From contig JAAEQB010000013.1 in assembly GCA_024231975.1 (NCBI GenBank), forward strand, positions 174,994 through 238,993: a stretch of 64,000 bases of DNA, in the 5' to 3' direction. The notes under the pieces were generated by a model. The model ran no database searches and was not told the origin of the DNA. It saw only the letters and a list, made by a program, of their open reading frames with translations. The stretch's first letter is position 1. Each line of letters begins with the position of its first letter. Positions 24,243 to 33,149 of this stretch are shown one piece after another. Origin of the DNA: Allobosea sp. Lineage in GTDB: Bacteria; Pseudomonadota; Alphaproteobacteria; Rhizobiales; Beijerinckiaceae. Made by a program: the position numbers and the translations under genes.

Positions 24243-25097
24243 ATGGCGGCCCTGACACTTGCCGCACAGCGTGCCCGCGTGACGACGATCGACCAACGGG
24301 ATGCCCTGCTCCGCCTCGGCGAGCACCAGATCTTCACGCGCAGCTGGGCGCCGTCCGATCCTGAGGCGGGCCGGCACGCGCCGATCCTGCTGTTTCACGA
24401 CTCGCTCGGCTGCGTCGAACTCTGGCGCAGCTTCCCCGAAAAGCTGGCAATCGCGACCGGCCGACGCGTCGTCGCCTATGACCGTCTCGGCTTCGGCCGC
24501 TCCGATCCGTATCCGGGGAAACTCGGCATCGACTTCGTCGCGGACGAGGCGGAGAGCATCGTTCCGCAGCTCTGCGACCAGCTCGGCATCGGCGATTTCA
24601 TCGCCTGCGGCCATAGCGTCGGCGGCGGCATGGCGGTCGCGACGGCGGCGCAATGGCCCGGCCGCTGCCGGGCCCTTGTCACCGTCGCCGCGCAGGCCTT
24701 CGTCGAGGACAGGACGCTGGCCGGGATCAGGATCGCTCAGCGCGATTTTCTGGACCCCGCCAATCTCGCCCGGCTGGCACGCTATCACGGCGACAAGGCG
24801 CGCTGGGTGGTCGACGCCTGGATCGAGACCTGGCTCTCGCCCGCCTTCGCGGACTGGACGCTCGACCGGTCGCTGGCCGAAGTGCGCTGCCCGGTCCTCG
24901 CCATCCATGGCGAACTCGACGAATACGGCTCGCTCTGCCATCCCCGGCGCATCGCGCAGGGGCGCGGCGAGACCTCGATCCTGGCAGGGATAGGCCATGT
25001 CCCGCATCGCGAGGCGGAGGATGCGCTGGTTGCGGCTATCGCGGGGTTTTTAAGCCTCCCTCTCCCCTCGGGGGAGAAGGTCCCGGCAGGGGGATGA
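24243..25097 (+). CDS. Alpha/beta-hydrolase
   Basis: The 284-residue protein shows the alpha/beta-hydrolase fold: oxyanion-region ILLFHDSLGC, VVAYDRLGFGRSD, nucleophile serine in CGHSVGGGM, acid in IHGELDEYGS and catalytic histidine in AGIGHVPHRE. Such enzymes hydrolyse esters, lactones or C-C bonds; the substrate cannot be told. The last 14 residues (SLPLPSGEKVPAGG) are encoded by the edge of an intergenic repeat starting at 25056, so the repeat has replaced or extended the natural C-terminus. It probably forms its own unit, separated from the chemoreceptor gene by a hairpin. Confidence 0.88.
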   Translation: MAALTLAAQRARVTTIDQRDALLRLGEHQIFTRSWAPSDPEAGRHAPILLFHDSLGCVELWRSFPEKLAIATGRRVVAYDRLGFGRSDPYPGKLGIDFVADEAESIVPQLCDQLGIGDFIACGHSVGGGMAVATAAQWPGRCRALVTVAAQAFVEDRTLAGIRIAQRDFLDPANLARLARYHGDKARWVVDAWIETWLSPAFADWTLDRSLAEVRCPVLAIHGELDEYGSLCHPRRIAQGRGETSILAGIGHVPHREAEDALVAAIAGFLSLPLPSGEKVPAGG

Positions 25098-25198
25098 GGG
25101 CAGTGCGACCGGCCGAGGCGTTTGCCGCTCGCCCTGCATGACGGACCCTCATCCGTCAGCGCTTCGCGCTGCCACCTTCTCCCCCGAGGGGAGAAGGG
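25056..25198. repeat. Intergenic inverted repeat, family E, copy 1
   Basis: CCTCTCCCCTCGGGGGAGAA near the left end is mirrored by TTCTCCCCCGAGGGGAGAAG at the right end, with GGGATGAGGG and CCCTCATCCGTC as inner arms. A related but diverged element is at 30422-30557. It overlaps the 3' end of the hydrolase gene. Confidence 0.75.
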
Positions 25199-25579
25199 AA
25201 ACTGCGGGCACAATTCCCCAATCAATCCCCGCCCGCAAAACCTGCCGTATTCTCTCCCCCGTCCCGCCCGACCAAGGGGGCTGTCGCGAGGCATCGTGCG
25301 GCCGGGCGGGAGAGCGGTGTCCGTCTTGAACAGCCGTCGCGGGCTGGAATGGCGGAGGGACCTTGTCCGGGCGAAGCCAGGTCCTGCCCGACCTGAAGGC
25401 CCGGCGAGGCACCTTGAAGAGAACCGCGCGCGGGGTTCGGCAGCGGCGAGCATTTGCCGCTTCGACATTTCGACATCGACATTCGACACAGCGGCGGAAC
25501 GCTGCCGCAACCGGACCCCGCGCACCCCTTGGGATGGCGCTTGCCTTCAAACCTCGCGGCGGCAGCCGGCGGGGCCGCG
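25199..25579. other. Gap with no recognisable gene
   Basis: Frames here are short or overlap nothing convincing. The stretch contains CGACATTTCGACATCGACAT, an internally repetitive run near 25460, and GGACCTTGTCCGGGCGAAGC with some symmetry. It could be a degraded element; I see nothing I can name. Confidence 0.3.
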
Positions 25580-26365
25580 CTATCGCGCCATGTCGGCGAG
25601 AGCCTCGCGCATCGCCATGCTCTGGACGTGGAACACGCCCTGATAGGGCAGGCTGAGGTCGACGATCACGAACATGATGCTGGAGACGGAGAGCACCCCG
25701 ATCGCCAGGACCGCGGCGCTGAGCGCACGGCGCGGGATCTGCAGGCCGAAACTCAGGAAGACCAGGCTGAGCCAGAAGCTCAATATGCCGACGAAGAAGT
25801 CGCCGGATGGGGCGATCGCATCCTCGATGACATTCCATCTGGCGGACGAGACCTCCGCATAGGCTGCACGGCAGCGCGTCGCGGAATTCTCGAGGCCCGT
25901 GGTCGGAAGTGTGTCCACGCCAGCCCCGATCTCGCTCATCAGCCGCGACAGCGTCCGATCCTCGCCGCGAACGGCCATGCCCGCTATATCAGGCATGCCC
26001 GCAACCGTCGGCGCCGCTTCGCGAGGCCAGGTGCTCGCGATCACGGCGGCCGTGTACTGCCGCAGCTTCAGCCTGATCGGCTCTGCGGTTTCCTTGAACA
26101 GGCGCAGGCACTGGTCGAGATTGGCCAGACGCGCAGCATAGGTAGAACGATGGCTGCTGGTGACGTCGAAGCGGTTCCGGGCCGTCGACAATTGCAAGGA
26201 GAGGATCAGCGCGGCGAAGGTGACCATCAGCCCGGTCACCAGCCTGATCGACTCCATGTTCTCGCTGGTCAGATGGCGCTCGTGCAGGCGCTTGCGCAAG
26301 GCGATGCCTGCCAGCGCGCTCAGGCTGAACAGCGCCAGGAACGCCAGGACCAGGAGGAATTCCAT
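25580..26365 (-). CDS. DUF4239-like membrane protein
   Basis: This 261-residue protein has an N-terminal helix (LLVLAFLALFSLSALAGIAL), a second helix around IRLVTGLMVTFAALILSLQL, a long soluble middle, and two C-terminal helices (LSFWLSLVFLSFGLQI, AAVLAIGVLSVSSIMFVIVD). The two-plus-two layout with the phrase L-V-T-G-L-M-V-T-F-A-A-L fits DUF4239 (bestrophin-like) proteins, which are found in bacterial inner membranes and have no assigned function. It stands alone between the repeat region and an SDR gene. Confidence 0.65.
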   Translation of the reverse strand: MEFLLVLAFLALFSLSALAGIALRKRLHERHLTSENMESIRLVTGLMVTFAALILSLQLSTARNRFDVTSSHRSTYAARLANLDQCLRLFKETAEPIRLKLRQYTAAVIASTWPREAAPTVAGMPDIAGMAVRGEDRTLSRLMSEIGAGVDTLPTTGLENSATRCRAAYAEVSSARWNVIEDAIAPSGDFFVGILSFWLSLVFLSFGLQIPRRALSAAVLAIGVLSVSSIMFVIVDLSLPYQGVFHVQSMAMREALADMAR

Positions 26366-26460
26366 GCGCTCTCCTTGGCTCGGCCTATTGGGGACGCTCG
26401 GTCGGTGTGAACCTCCGCTTTCGTAACGTCAATCGCCGTGGTCGCTTGGATAAAGCGGGA

Positions 26461-27210
26461 TCAGGGTCCGACGAGCTGGCCGCCATCGACGACGATGGTC
26501 TGGGCGGTGACCCAGCTCGCCCTATCGGAAGCGAGGAAGAGCACGACTTCGGCGACCTCCTCCGGCTTGCCCATCCGGCCGAAGGGGATGTTGGCCAGGG
26601 TCGCCTGGTAGAGCGCGGGGTTCGAGGTCTTCCGGTCTTCCCATGTCCCGCCGGGGAACTCGATCGAGCCGGGCGCGACGCCGTTCACCCTGATGCCCTG
26701 CTTCGCCAGCATCTTCGCCTGGCTCGCGGTGTAGTGCATCACCGCCGCCTTGATCGCGCCATAGGGCGCCGACCGGGATGAGGCCCGCAGCGCCGAGATC
26801 GAGGAGAGGTTCACGATCGACGAGCCCGGCTTCAGATGCGGGATCGCCGCATGGCTGCCGCGGACGATCGCCATCATGTCGACGCTGAGCGAAGCGGCCC
26901 AGCCCTCCTCGTCATCCGAATGGCCGAAGCCGGAGGCGTTGTTGACGAGGATATCCAGGCCTCCGAGTGCCTGAACCGCCTGCGGTACATAGGCCTCGAT
27001 AGCCTTCGCGTCGGCGAGATCGACGCTTGAGCCATGGGCTGTCACGCCGAGTGCCGCGATCTCCCGGCGCGTCGCTTCGAGCGGCCCCGGATTGCGCGCG
27101 CAGATCGAGACCGAAGCCCCCTGCGCGGCGAACCCCAGCGCGATCGAGCGCCCGATACCGCGGCTGCCGCCCATGACGATGACGCGCTTGCCGGCGAATT
27201 CCTTGGTCAT
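26461..27210 (-). CDS. SDR-family oxidoreductase
   Basis: The 249-residue protein is a classical short-chain dehydrogenase: cofactor motif MGGSRGIGRS at residues 13-22, NNASG in place of NNAG, catalytic serine in VNLSSISAL and the Y-x-x-x-K pair in APYGAIKAA. The C-terminus WVTAQTIVVDGGQLVGP is typical. The substrate is unknown. The acyl-CoA ligase gene is upstream on the same strand with a 99-base gap, so the pair may act on one fatty or aromatic acid. Confidence 0.9.
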   Translation of the reverse strand: MTKEFAGKRVIVMGGSRGIGRSIALGFAAQGASVSICARNPGPLEATRREIAALGVTAHGSSVDLADAKAIEAYVPQAVQALGGLDILVNNASGFGHSDDEEGWAASLSVDMMAIVRGSHAAIPHLKPGSSIVNLSSISALRASSRSAPYGAIKAAVMHYTASQAKMLAKQGIRVNGVAPGSIEFPGGTWEDRKTSNPALYQATLANIPFGRMGKPEEVAEVVLFLASDRASWVTAQTIVVDGGQLVGP

Positions 27211-27309
27211 GCGGATGATTCCTTGCTGAATATCGGGGCTTATATAGCTGCGGCGCAGGGCCTGGGTTCAAGGCTCATGGCCCGCCGCCAGCGCATGACG
27301 GACCTCTCC

Positions 27310-28932
27310 TCACCCCGGCAGCCGATACTCCCGAAACATCTCCCTGAGCGCCGTCTTCTGGATCTTGCCTGTCGCGGTGTGCGGTATCGCCTCGACCAGC
27401 ACGACATCATCGGGCAGCCACCATTTCGCGACCTTGCCGGTCATGAAGGCGAGCATCTCCTCGCGCCCGGGTGTCTTGCCGGGCTTCGGCACGATCACCA
27501 GCAGCGGCCGCTCGTCCCATTTCGGATGGGCGACGCCAATCACCGCCGCTTCAGCGACATCGGGATGGCCGATGGCGAGGTTTTCCAGCTCGATCGAGGA
27601 GATCCATTCACCGCCGGACTTGATCACGTCCTTGGAGCGGTCGGTGACCTGCATGTAGCCGTGCGGATCGATGGTCGCGACGTCGCCGGTGTCGAAGAAG
27701 CCGCGCTCGTCCAAGATCGGCTGGTCGTGCCGGTAATAGGCGCCGGCGACCGCGGGCCCGCGCACCTTCAGCCGCCCGAAGGTCTGGCCGTCCCAGGGCA
27801 GCTCGGTGCCGTCATCATCGGTCAGGCGGAACTCGACGCCGAACTGCGGATGGCCCTGCTTGACCTTGAGGTCGTAGAGCGCATCGCCCGTGAGATCGGC
27901 ATAGATCGGCTTGATCGAGCAGAACGAGCCGATCGGGCTCATCTCGGTCATGCCCCAGGCATGATCGACGGTGACGCCGTATTTCGTTTCGAAGGCCTCG
28001 GTCATCGCCCGCGGGCAGGCCGAGCCGCCGATCACGACGCGCTTCAGCGTGTCGAGCCTGCCGCCGGTCGCCTCCAGATGCTGCAGAAGGCCGAGCCAGA
28101 CCGTCGGCACCGCCGCGGTCAGCGTCACCTTCTCGCCATTGAGCAGCTCCAGCAGCGAGGCGCCGTCGAGCTTGGCGCCCGGCATGACAAGCTTGGCCCC
28201 GGTCATCGGCGCCGAGAAGGCGAGCGACCAGCTATTGGCATGGAAGAGCGGCACCACCGGCATCACCACGGTCCGCGCCGACAGTCCCATATAGTCGGGC
28301 TGGGCGCAGGCCATGGCGTGCAGCACATTGGAGCGGTGCGAATAGAGCACGCCCTTGGGCCCGCCGGTCGTGCCCGAGGTGTAGCAGAGCCCGGCCGCGC
28401 TGTTCTCGTCCAGATCGGCCCAGGCGAAATCGGCATCGGCCTCGGCGAGCCAGTCCTCGTAGGCGATCGCATTCCGGAGCGAGGTCTCGGGCATATGCCC
28501 CGCGTCGGTCAGGACGATGTAGCGCTCGACCGTCAGCAGCTTGTCCTGCAGCCCTTCCATCAGCGCGACGAAGGTCAGGTCGAGGAAGACCAGCCGATCC
28601 TCGGCATGATCGATCAATTGTGCGATCTGCTCCGGGAAGAGCCGCGGATTGACGGTATGGGTGATCGCGCCCATGCCGCTGATGCCGTACCACAGCGCAA
28701 GGTGCCGGTCGGTGTTCCAGGCCAGGGTCGCGACGCGGTCGCCGGGCCGGATGCCCTCCCCCGTCAGCTTCTTGGCGATCTTGAGCGCGTTCTGGCGGAT
28801 CTCGGCATAGGTCGTGCGCCGGAGCGGCCCCTCGACGCTGCGGGAGACCACTTCGCGGGTGCCGTGCTGGATCGCCGCGTGGTCGATGATGCGGTGGATC
28901 AGCAGCGGCCAATTCTGCATCAGCCCGAGCAT
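27310..28932 (-). CDS. Acyl-CoA synthetase of the DmdB/long-chain-fatty-acid ligase group
   Basis: The 540-residue adenylate-forming enzyme has the P-loop-like YTSGTTGGPKG, the aromatic-region motif HAWGMTEMSP, DTGDVATIDPHGYMQVTDRS and the C-terminal catalytic lysine in TATGKIQKTA. The start MLGLMQNWPLLIHRIIDHAA is typical of the group that includes 3-methylmercaptopropionyl-CoA ligases, but many members act on medium- or long-chain acids. The product feeds beta-oxidation. A MarR regulator is transcribed divergently with a palindromic operator between, so the gene is probably induced by its acid or acyl-CoA. Confidence 0.9.
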   Translation of the reverse strand: MLGLMQNWPLLIHRIIDHAAIQHGTREVVSRSVEGPLRRTTYAEIRQNALKIAKKLTGEGIRPGDRVATLAWNTDRHLALWYGISGMGAITHTVNPRLFPEQIAQLIDHAEDRLVFLDLTFVALMEGLQDKLLTVERYIVLTDAGHMPETSLRNAIAYEDWLAEADADFAWADLDENSAAGLCYTSGTTGGPKGVLYSHRSNVLHAMACAQPDYMGLSARTVVMPVVPLFHANSWSLAFSAPMTGAKLVMPGAKLDGASLLELLNGEKVTLTAAVPTVWLGLLQHLEATGGRLDTLKRVVIGGSACPRAMTEAFETKYGVTVDHAWGMTEMSPIGSFCSIKPIYADLTGDALYDLKVKQGHPQFGVEFRLTDDDGTELPWDGQTFGRLKVRGPAVAGAYYRHDQPILDERGFFDTGDVATIDPHGYMQVTDRSKDVIKSGGEWISSIELENLAIGHPDVAEAAVIGVAHPKWDERPLLVIVPKPGKTPGREEMLAFMTGKVAKWWLPDDVVLVEAIPHTATGKIQKTALREMFREYRLPG

Positions 28933-29026
28933 GCGTTTCTCCCTGTCGTCTTGCGTCGCTTTTTGGCAGCATAGTCAGCGGACGGCTCGCGGCGAAAGCC
29001 CTCGCCTCCGACTTGGAGATGAGTTA

Positions 29027-29040
29027 GTTTACAAGTAAAC
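29027..29040. promoter_or_regulatory. Palindromic operator between the acyl-CoA ligase and MarR genes
   Basis: GTTTAC-AA-GTAAAC is a perfect dyad in the 117-base divergent gap, 10 bases before the MarR start codon. MarR dimers bind such sites, and this spacing would let the protein block its own expression. It also stands out as AT-rich in GC-rich surroundings. Confidence 0.65.
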
Positions 29041-29049
29041 GATCTAGGG

Positions 29050-29526
29050 ATGAACGCCTTGTCAGTGCCGCGCCCAATCCCCGCCCCGGAACCCATCGAG
29101 CCGGATCGCGTCTGGTTCCGCTTCATGCGACTGCACCAGCGCATGCTCGGCCAGATGACCGCGCGCATCCGCGAGCTCGGCCTCTCCATTCCGCAATTCG
29201 ACCTGCTCTCGACGCTGACCGAGCGCGAGGGCATCAGCCAAAGCGAGCTCGCCGAGCGGCTCTACGTCACCAAGGGCAATGTCTCCGGCCTGGTCGACCG
29301 GCTGGTCCAGGCGGGCCTCGTCGAGCGCCGCGCCATCGTCGGCGACCGGCGCTCCTATGCGATGCACCTCACCGCCGAAGGCCGGCGCCTCGCCGAGGCC
29401 GGCATGACGACGCAGCGCGATTATGTCGCCCAGACGCTCGGCAAGCTGCCGCATGAGGACCTCGCCGAGCTCGACCGGCTGGTCCTGGCCTGGCGCGAGC
29501 GCGCCCGCGCCATCGACGCGCCCTGA
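29050..29526 (+). CDS. MarR-family transcriptional regulator
   Basis: The 158-residue protein has a MarR winged helix-turn-helix: ISQSELAERLYVTKGNVSGL as the recognition region and VERRAIVGDRRSYAMHLTAE as the wing. It is divergent from the acyl-CoA ligase gene and its stop overlaps the start of the patatin gene by one base, so it likely controls both directions through the palindrome at 29027. Many MarR proteins in such places respond to acyl-CoA or aromatic-CoA esters. Confidence 0.92.
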   Translation: MNALSVPRPIPAPEPIEPDRVWFRFMRLHQRMLGQMTARIRELGLSIPQFDLLSTLTEREGISQSELAERLYVTKGNVSGLVDRLVQAGLVERRAIVGDRRSYAMHLTAEGRRLAEAGMTTQRDYVAQTLGKLPHEDLAELDRLVLAWRERARAIDAP

Positions 29527-30374
29527 TGTTCGCCGGTCTGGCCTATGCCGGCGGCGGCAACCGCTGCTACTGGCAGGGCGGCTTCTATGAGACCGTCGCG
29601 CCTGAGATCGGCCTGAAGCCGCGCCGCATCGTCGGCGCCAGCGCCGGCGCCGGGGCGATGCTCTACAATGCGCTCGGCGTCGGCCCCACCGTGCGCGAGA
29701 TGCTGCGCGAAGCCTGCACCGGCCGCACCTCCGAGGTCGACTGGGCTGCCTTCCGCCGCGGCGGCCGGCTCTTCCCGGTCGCGGAGATGTATCGCGGCAT
29801 GCTCGCGAGCCTGTTCACGACGGAGCGGCTGGCGGCGCTGAAAGCCCAGGCCGATTTCCTGATCGCGATCTCGCGGCCGCCGCGCTTCTGGCCGCTGCCT
29901 GTCATCACCACCATCGGCATCGGCGCCTACCAGCTCGAGAAGCGCTTCCGCCGGCCGGTGCATCCGACGGTCGGGCGCAAGCTCGGTTTCCGGCCCGACC
30001 TGATCCGCATCGCCGACTGCGCCGATCCCGAAGAGCTGGTCGATGCGCTGATGGCGAGCGCCGCCGTGCCACCCTTCATGCCGGCGGGGAACATCGGCGC
30101 CCGCGCCGCGCTCGATGGCGGCCTGGTCGACAGCGCCCCGGCCTGGGCGCTCGCCGAGATGGAAGCGGCCGGCGAGCAGACATTGGTGCTGCTGACGCGG
30201 CCCTTCGCGCAGGTGCCGCAGGTTCAGAACCGCACCTATGTCCGCCCCTCGCAGGTGATCCCGGTCAGCCAGTTCACCATCCGCAACTGGGACGGCATCC
30301 GCTTCGCCTATGAGCTCGGGGTGAAGGACGGCGAGGATTTCCTGAGGACGATGGAGCGGCGGAAGGCGGGGTAG
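29526..30374 (+). CDS. Patatin-like phospholipase
   Basis: The 282-residue protein has the patatin catalytic pair: the nucleophile serine in GASAG at residues 37-41 and the aspartate in ALDGGLVDSAP near residue 197. The glycine-rich oxyanion loop AYAGGGNRCYWQGGF precedes it. Patatins release fatty acids from lipids. Overlapping the MarR gene and facing the acyl-CoA ligase, it could supply the fatty acids the ligase activates, giving a small lipid-recycling module. This link is inferred from the gene order. Confidence 0.9.
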   Translation: MFAGLAYAGGGNRCYWQGGFYETVAPEIGLKPRRIVGASAGAGAMLYNALGVGPTVREMLREACTGRTSEVDWAAFRRGGRLFPVAEMYRGMLASLFTTERLAALKAQADFLIAISRPPRFWPLPVITTIGIGAYQLEKRFRRPVHPTVGRKLGFRPDLIRIADCADPEELVDALMASAAVPPFMPAGNIGARAALDGGLVDSAPAWALAEMEAAGEQTLVLLTRPFAQVPQVQNRTYVRPSQVIPVSQFTIRNWDGIRFAYELGVKDGEDFLRTMERRKAG

Positions 30375-30421
30375 CCTCCGGTCTGGATCGGCCGGCGCCG
30401 CCGGCAAACATGGACGCGGGG

Positions 30422-30557
30422 ACCCCTTCTCCCGTGTGGGAGAAGGGCAGGGATGAGGGCCTGCCCTGACCGCAGAAGGCACAACGGTGCCACATCGCCT
30501 CAACAATCAGCGGCGGTCCCTCACCCCTGCCCCTCTCCCATCCGGGAGAGGGGTTTG
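30422..30557. repeat. Intergenic inverted repeat, family E, copy 2
   Basis: Arms CCCCTTCTCCCGTGTGGGAG and CCCTCTCCCATCCGGGAGAG each form hairpins, with GGGATGAGGGCCTGCCCTGA near the middle. It is related to the element at 25056 but less symmetrical. Confidence 0.65.
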
Positions 30558-30640
30558 CGCACTCCACTGCGGAGCGCACTTCGTTGTCCTAGCCAATGAC
30601 CTTGGTCTACGATTCGAGTCCCCACCCGCCGGACCTCCCG

Positions 30641-32104
30641 ATGGCCTCGATCGACCTCACCGCCTCTGCCACGAGCCTGCGCGCCGGCCTGCTAGCCCGC
30701 CGTTTCAGCGCGACCGACCTGCTCGAAGCGACCTTCGCCCGCATCGACGCGCTGAATCCGTCTCTCAACGCCATCGTTGCGCAGGATCGCGAGGCGGCAC
30801 GAGCGATGGCGGCGGAGTCGGACCGGCGCATCGCCGCCGGGCAGGCACGCCCGCTCGAAGGCCTGCCGATCACGATCAAGGACGCCTTCGACGTCGCCGG
30901 CCTGCCCTCCTCCGGCGGCCTGCCGGCCTATAAGGAGCGTGTCCCGCAGGAGGATGCCGCCGCGGTCGCCCGTTTGCGCGCGGCCGGCGCAGTCATCCTC
31001 GGCAAGACCATGGTTCCGGTCTTCTCTGGCGACTTCCAGAGCTACAACCCCGCCCATGGCGTGACCAACAACCCCTGGAATGCCGAGCATTCGCCCGGCG
31101 GTTCCTCGGGCGGGGCAGCCGTCGCTGTCGCCACGGGGATGAGCGCTTTCGAGCTCGGCTCCGATCTCGGCTCATCGATCCGCTGGCCGGCGCAGGCCTG
31201 CGGCGTCCTCGGGCTCAAGACCAGCTGGGGCCTGGTCTCGACCTGGGGCCTGATCCCGCCGCCGCCGGAACGGCGGACACTGCGCAATGCCGACCTCGTC
31301 GTCGCCGGCCCGATCACACGGGCGGCCGAGGACCTTGAGCTGATCCTCCCGGTGCTGACCGGCCCGCGCGATCCGAATGTCGTGGGAGCCGCCCTGCCCG
31401 CTCCTCGCAAGACGGAAGCCGAGGGCCTGCGCGTCGCGATCTGGGCGCAGGAGCCGTTCGCGCCGGTCACCAAGGAGGTCTCGGACACCGTGCGCGAAGC
31501 CGGGCGGCGCCTGGCGGAAGCGGGCGCGATCATCGACGAGACCGCCCGCCCGGGCTTCCGTTTCAGCGAGGCCTATGAGGTCTATGCGCTCTTGAACCAC
31601 GCCGTCGTCGCCTATGGTTTGCCGCCGAAGGTGCGCGCCCGGATCCAGGCGCAGGCATCAAAATTCGCGCCGGGCGATCTCTCGCATCAGTCACTGCAGG
31701 CCCGCGGCGCCCGGATGACGCCCGGGCTCTACCAGCAGCTCCATCAGCGCCGTCTCGCGCTGAAGCGGCAATGGGCCCGGTTCTTCCAAAATTACGACGT
31801 GCTGCTCTGCCCGCCCGCGCCGGTCGCAAGCCAGAAGCACGACCACCTGCCGGATTTCCACGCCCGCCGGCTCGACATCGACGGGGTGGAGCGGCCCTAT
31901 CTCGACTTCCTGTGCTGGGCGAGCCTCGCCACCGGCGCCGATCTCCCTTCGCTCTCCGCCCCGGTCGGGCTGTCACAGGCCGGCTTGCCGACCGGCGTGC
32001 AGATCATCGCCCCCTTCGGCGAGGACCGGACGGCGATCGCGGTCGGGGCGATGCTGGAGAGACTGGGCGGCGGCTATCGCGTGCCGCCAGCGGCCGAAGT
32101 TTAG
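30641..32104 (+). CDS. Amidase signature-family enzyme
   Basis: The 487-residue protein has the amidase triad: the lysine in PITIKDAFDVAG, the cis-serine in SPGGSSGGAAVA and the nucleophile serine in LGSDLGSSIRWPA. It hydrolyses amide bonds in small molecules; it is not the GatA subunit, since gatB and gatC are absent. The ATG at 30641 is preferred over an upstream ATG that adds 15 residues of poor quality. It converges with a P1-family peptidase, so the two could act on related compounds. Confidence 0.9.
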   Translation: MASIDLTASATSLRAGLLARRFSATDLLEATFARIDALNPSLNAIVAQDREAARAMAAESDRRIAAGQARPLEGLPITIKDAFDVAGLPSSGGLPAYKERVPQEDAAAVARLRAAGAVILGKTMVPVFSGDFQSYNPAHGVTNNPWNAEHSPGGSSGGAAVAVATGMSAFELGSDLGSSIRWPAQACGVLGLKTSWGLVSTWGLIPPPPERRTLRNADLVVAGPITRAAEDLELILPVLTGPRDPNVVGAALPAPRKTEAEGLRVAIWAQEPFAPVTKEVSDTVREAGRRLAEAGAIIDETARPGFRFSEAYEVYALLNHAVVAYGLPPKVRARIQAQASKFAPGDLSHQSLQARGARMTPGLYQQLHQRRLALKRQWARFFQNYDVLLCPPAPVASQKHDHLPDFHARRLDIDGVERPYLDFLCWASLATGADLPSLSAPVGLSQAGLPTGVQIIAPFGEDRTAIAVGAMLERLGGGYRVPPAAEV

Positions 32105-32105
32105 T

Positions 32106-33131
32106 CTACAACCAATCGGCAAGCGAAGGCCGGCGGTTGCCGTCCCGCCCCACCGTTTCCGGCGCGGCCAGCATGGCGTTCAGCACCGCCTCCTGCGTCG
32201 CCTCGGCCGCGGCGCGGAAAGGCAGGTCGATCCGGTTCTCGTTGAGCACAGTCAGTGAAACGAGGTCAGCCTGCTCAAAATGTCCGATCCGGCCCGCGGT
32301 CGAGAAGGCGATGGCGATGTCGCCGCTGCCATTGCCCCAGAAGGCGCCGAGCCGCGCCAGCCCTGCGCCGCAGCGTCGGGCGATGCGCGTGAGCTGCCGG
32401 CTCTCCAGCGGCAGGTCGGTCGCCAGAATGATGATGACCGAGCCGCGTTCCGGGGGCTGAATACCTTGCGCAGGTGGCACCGGGCGGCGCCCGTCCGGCA
32501 GGACGAGGTCGCCGGCATTGCCGAAATTCGCCTGCACCAGCACGCCGACAGTGAAGCTGCGGCCATCGATCTCGATCAGGCGCGAGGCCGTGCCGATGCC
32601 GCCCTTGAAGCCGAAGGCGCTCATACCGGTGCCGGCGCCGACCGCGCCCTCCTCGACCGCTCCGCCAATAGCGGCGTCGAGCGCCGCTTCGGCATCGGCG
32701 ACCGTCAGGCGGCGGGCGCGGATGTCGGAGAGGAAGCCGTCATTGCATTCGAGCACGAGCGAGTTGACCGTCCCGGTGCTGCGGCCGATCTCGGGATTCG
32801 CTGCGATTGTCCGCCCGACCAGCGCCTCGATCCCCGTCGCGACCGCAAAGGTGTTACCGAGCAGGAGCGGCGTCTCGATCTGGCCGAGCTCGGCGAGCTG
32901 CATCAGCCCGGCGCTCTTGCCAAAGCCGTTGATGATATCGACGCCCGCCCTCACCTTCTCGCGAAAAAGGTCGCCGCCATGCGGCAGCAACGCAGTGAAG
33001 CCGGTCAGGATATCGTCCTCGCGCACGGTGCGATGGCCGACAGTGACCCCCGGCACATCCGTGATCGCGTTGAGCGGGCCGGTCGGCAACGTACCGCAGA
33101 TCAGGCCATAATCGCGCGCCCGCTTGCTCAA
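32106..33131 (-). CDS. P1 (DmpA/S58) family aminopeptidase
   Basis: The 341-residue protein fits the DmpA/BapA peptidase family: GLICGTLPTGPLNAITDVPG at the start, NGFGKSAGLMQLAELGQIET in the middle and the self-cleavage region VGAGTGMSAFGFKGGIGTAS. Family members cleave themselves to expose an N-terminal nucleophile and remove residues such as D-amino or beta-amino acids from small peptides. The stop codon is one base from the amidase stop on the other strand. No signal peptide is seen, so it is cytoplasmic. Confidence 0.9.
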   Translation of the reverse strand: MSKRARDYGLICGTLPTGPLNAITDVPGVTVGHRTVREDDILTGFTALLPHGGDLFREKVRAGVDIINGFGKSAGLMQLAELGQIETPLLLGNTFAVATGIEALVGRTIAANPEIGRSTGTVNSLVLECNDGFLSDIRARRLTVADAEAALDAAIGGAVEEGAVGAGTGMSAFGFKGGIGTASRLIEIDGRSFTVGVLVQANFGNAGDLVLPDGRRPVPPAQGIQPPERGSVIIILATDLPLESRQLTRIARRCGAGLARLGAFWGNGSGDIAIAFSTAGRIGHFEQADLVSLTVLNENRIDLPFRAAAEATQEAVLNAMLAAPETVGRDGNRRPSLADWL

Positions 33132-33149
33132 AGACCTCTCCAGTTCCGC

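Noticed and set aside
21927..25007. Very long minus-strand open frame (1026 codons)
   Set aside because: It runs opposite a clear chemoreceptor and hydrolase, and its text is glycine, arginine and aspartate rich without any domain. High GC content removes stop codons on the opposite strand.
30641..32104. Amidase as the GatA subunit of the tRNA amidotransferase
   Set aside because: GatB and GatC are absent and the text around the catalytic serine differs from GatA.
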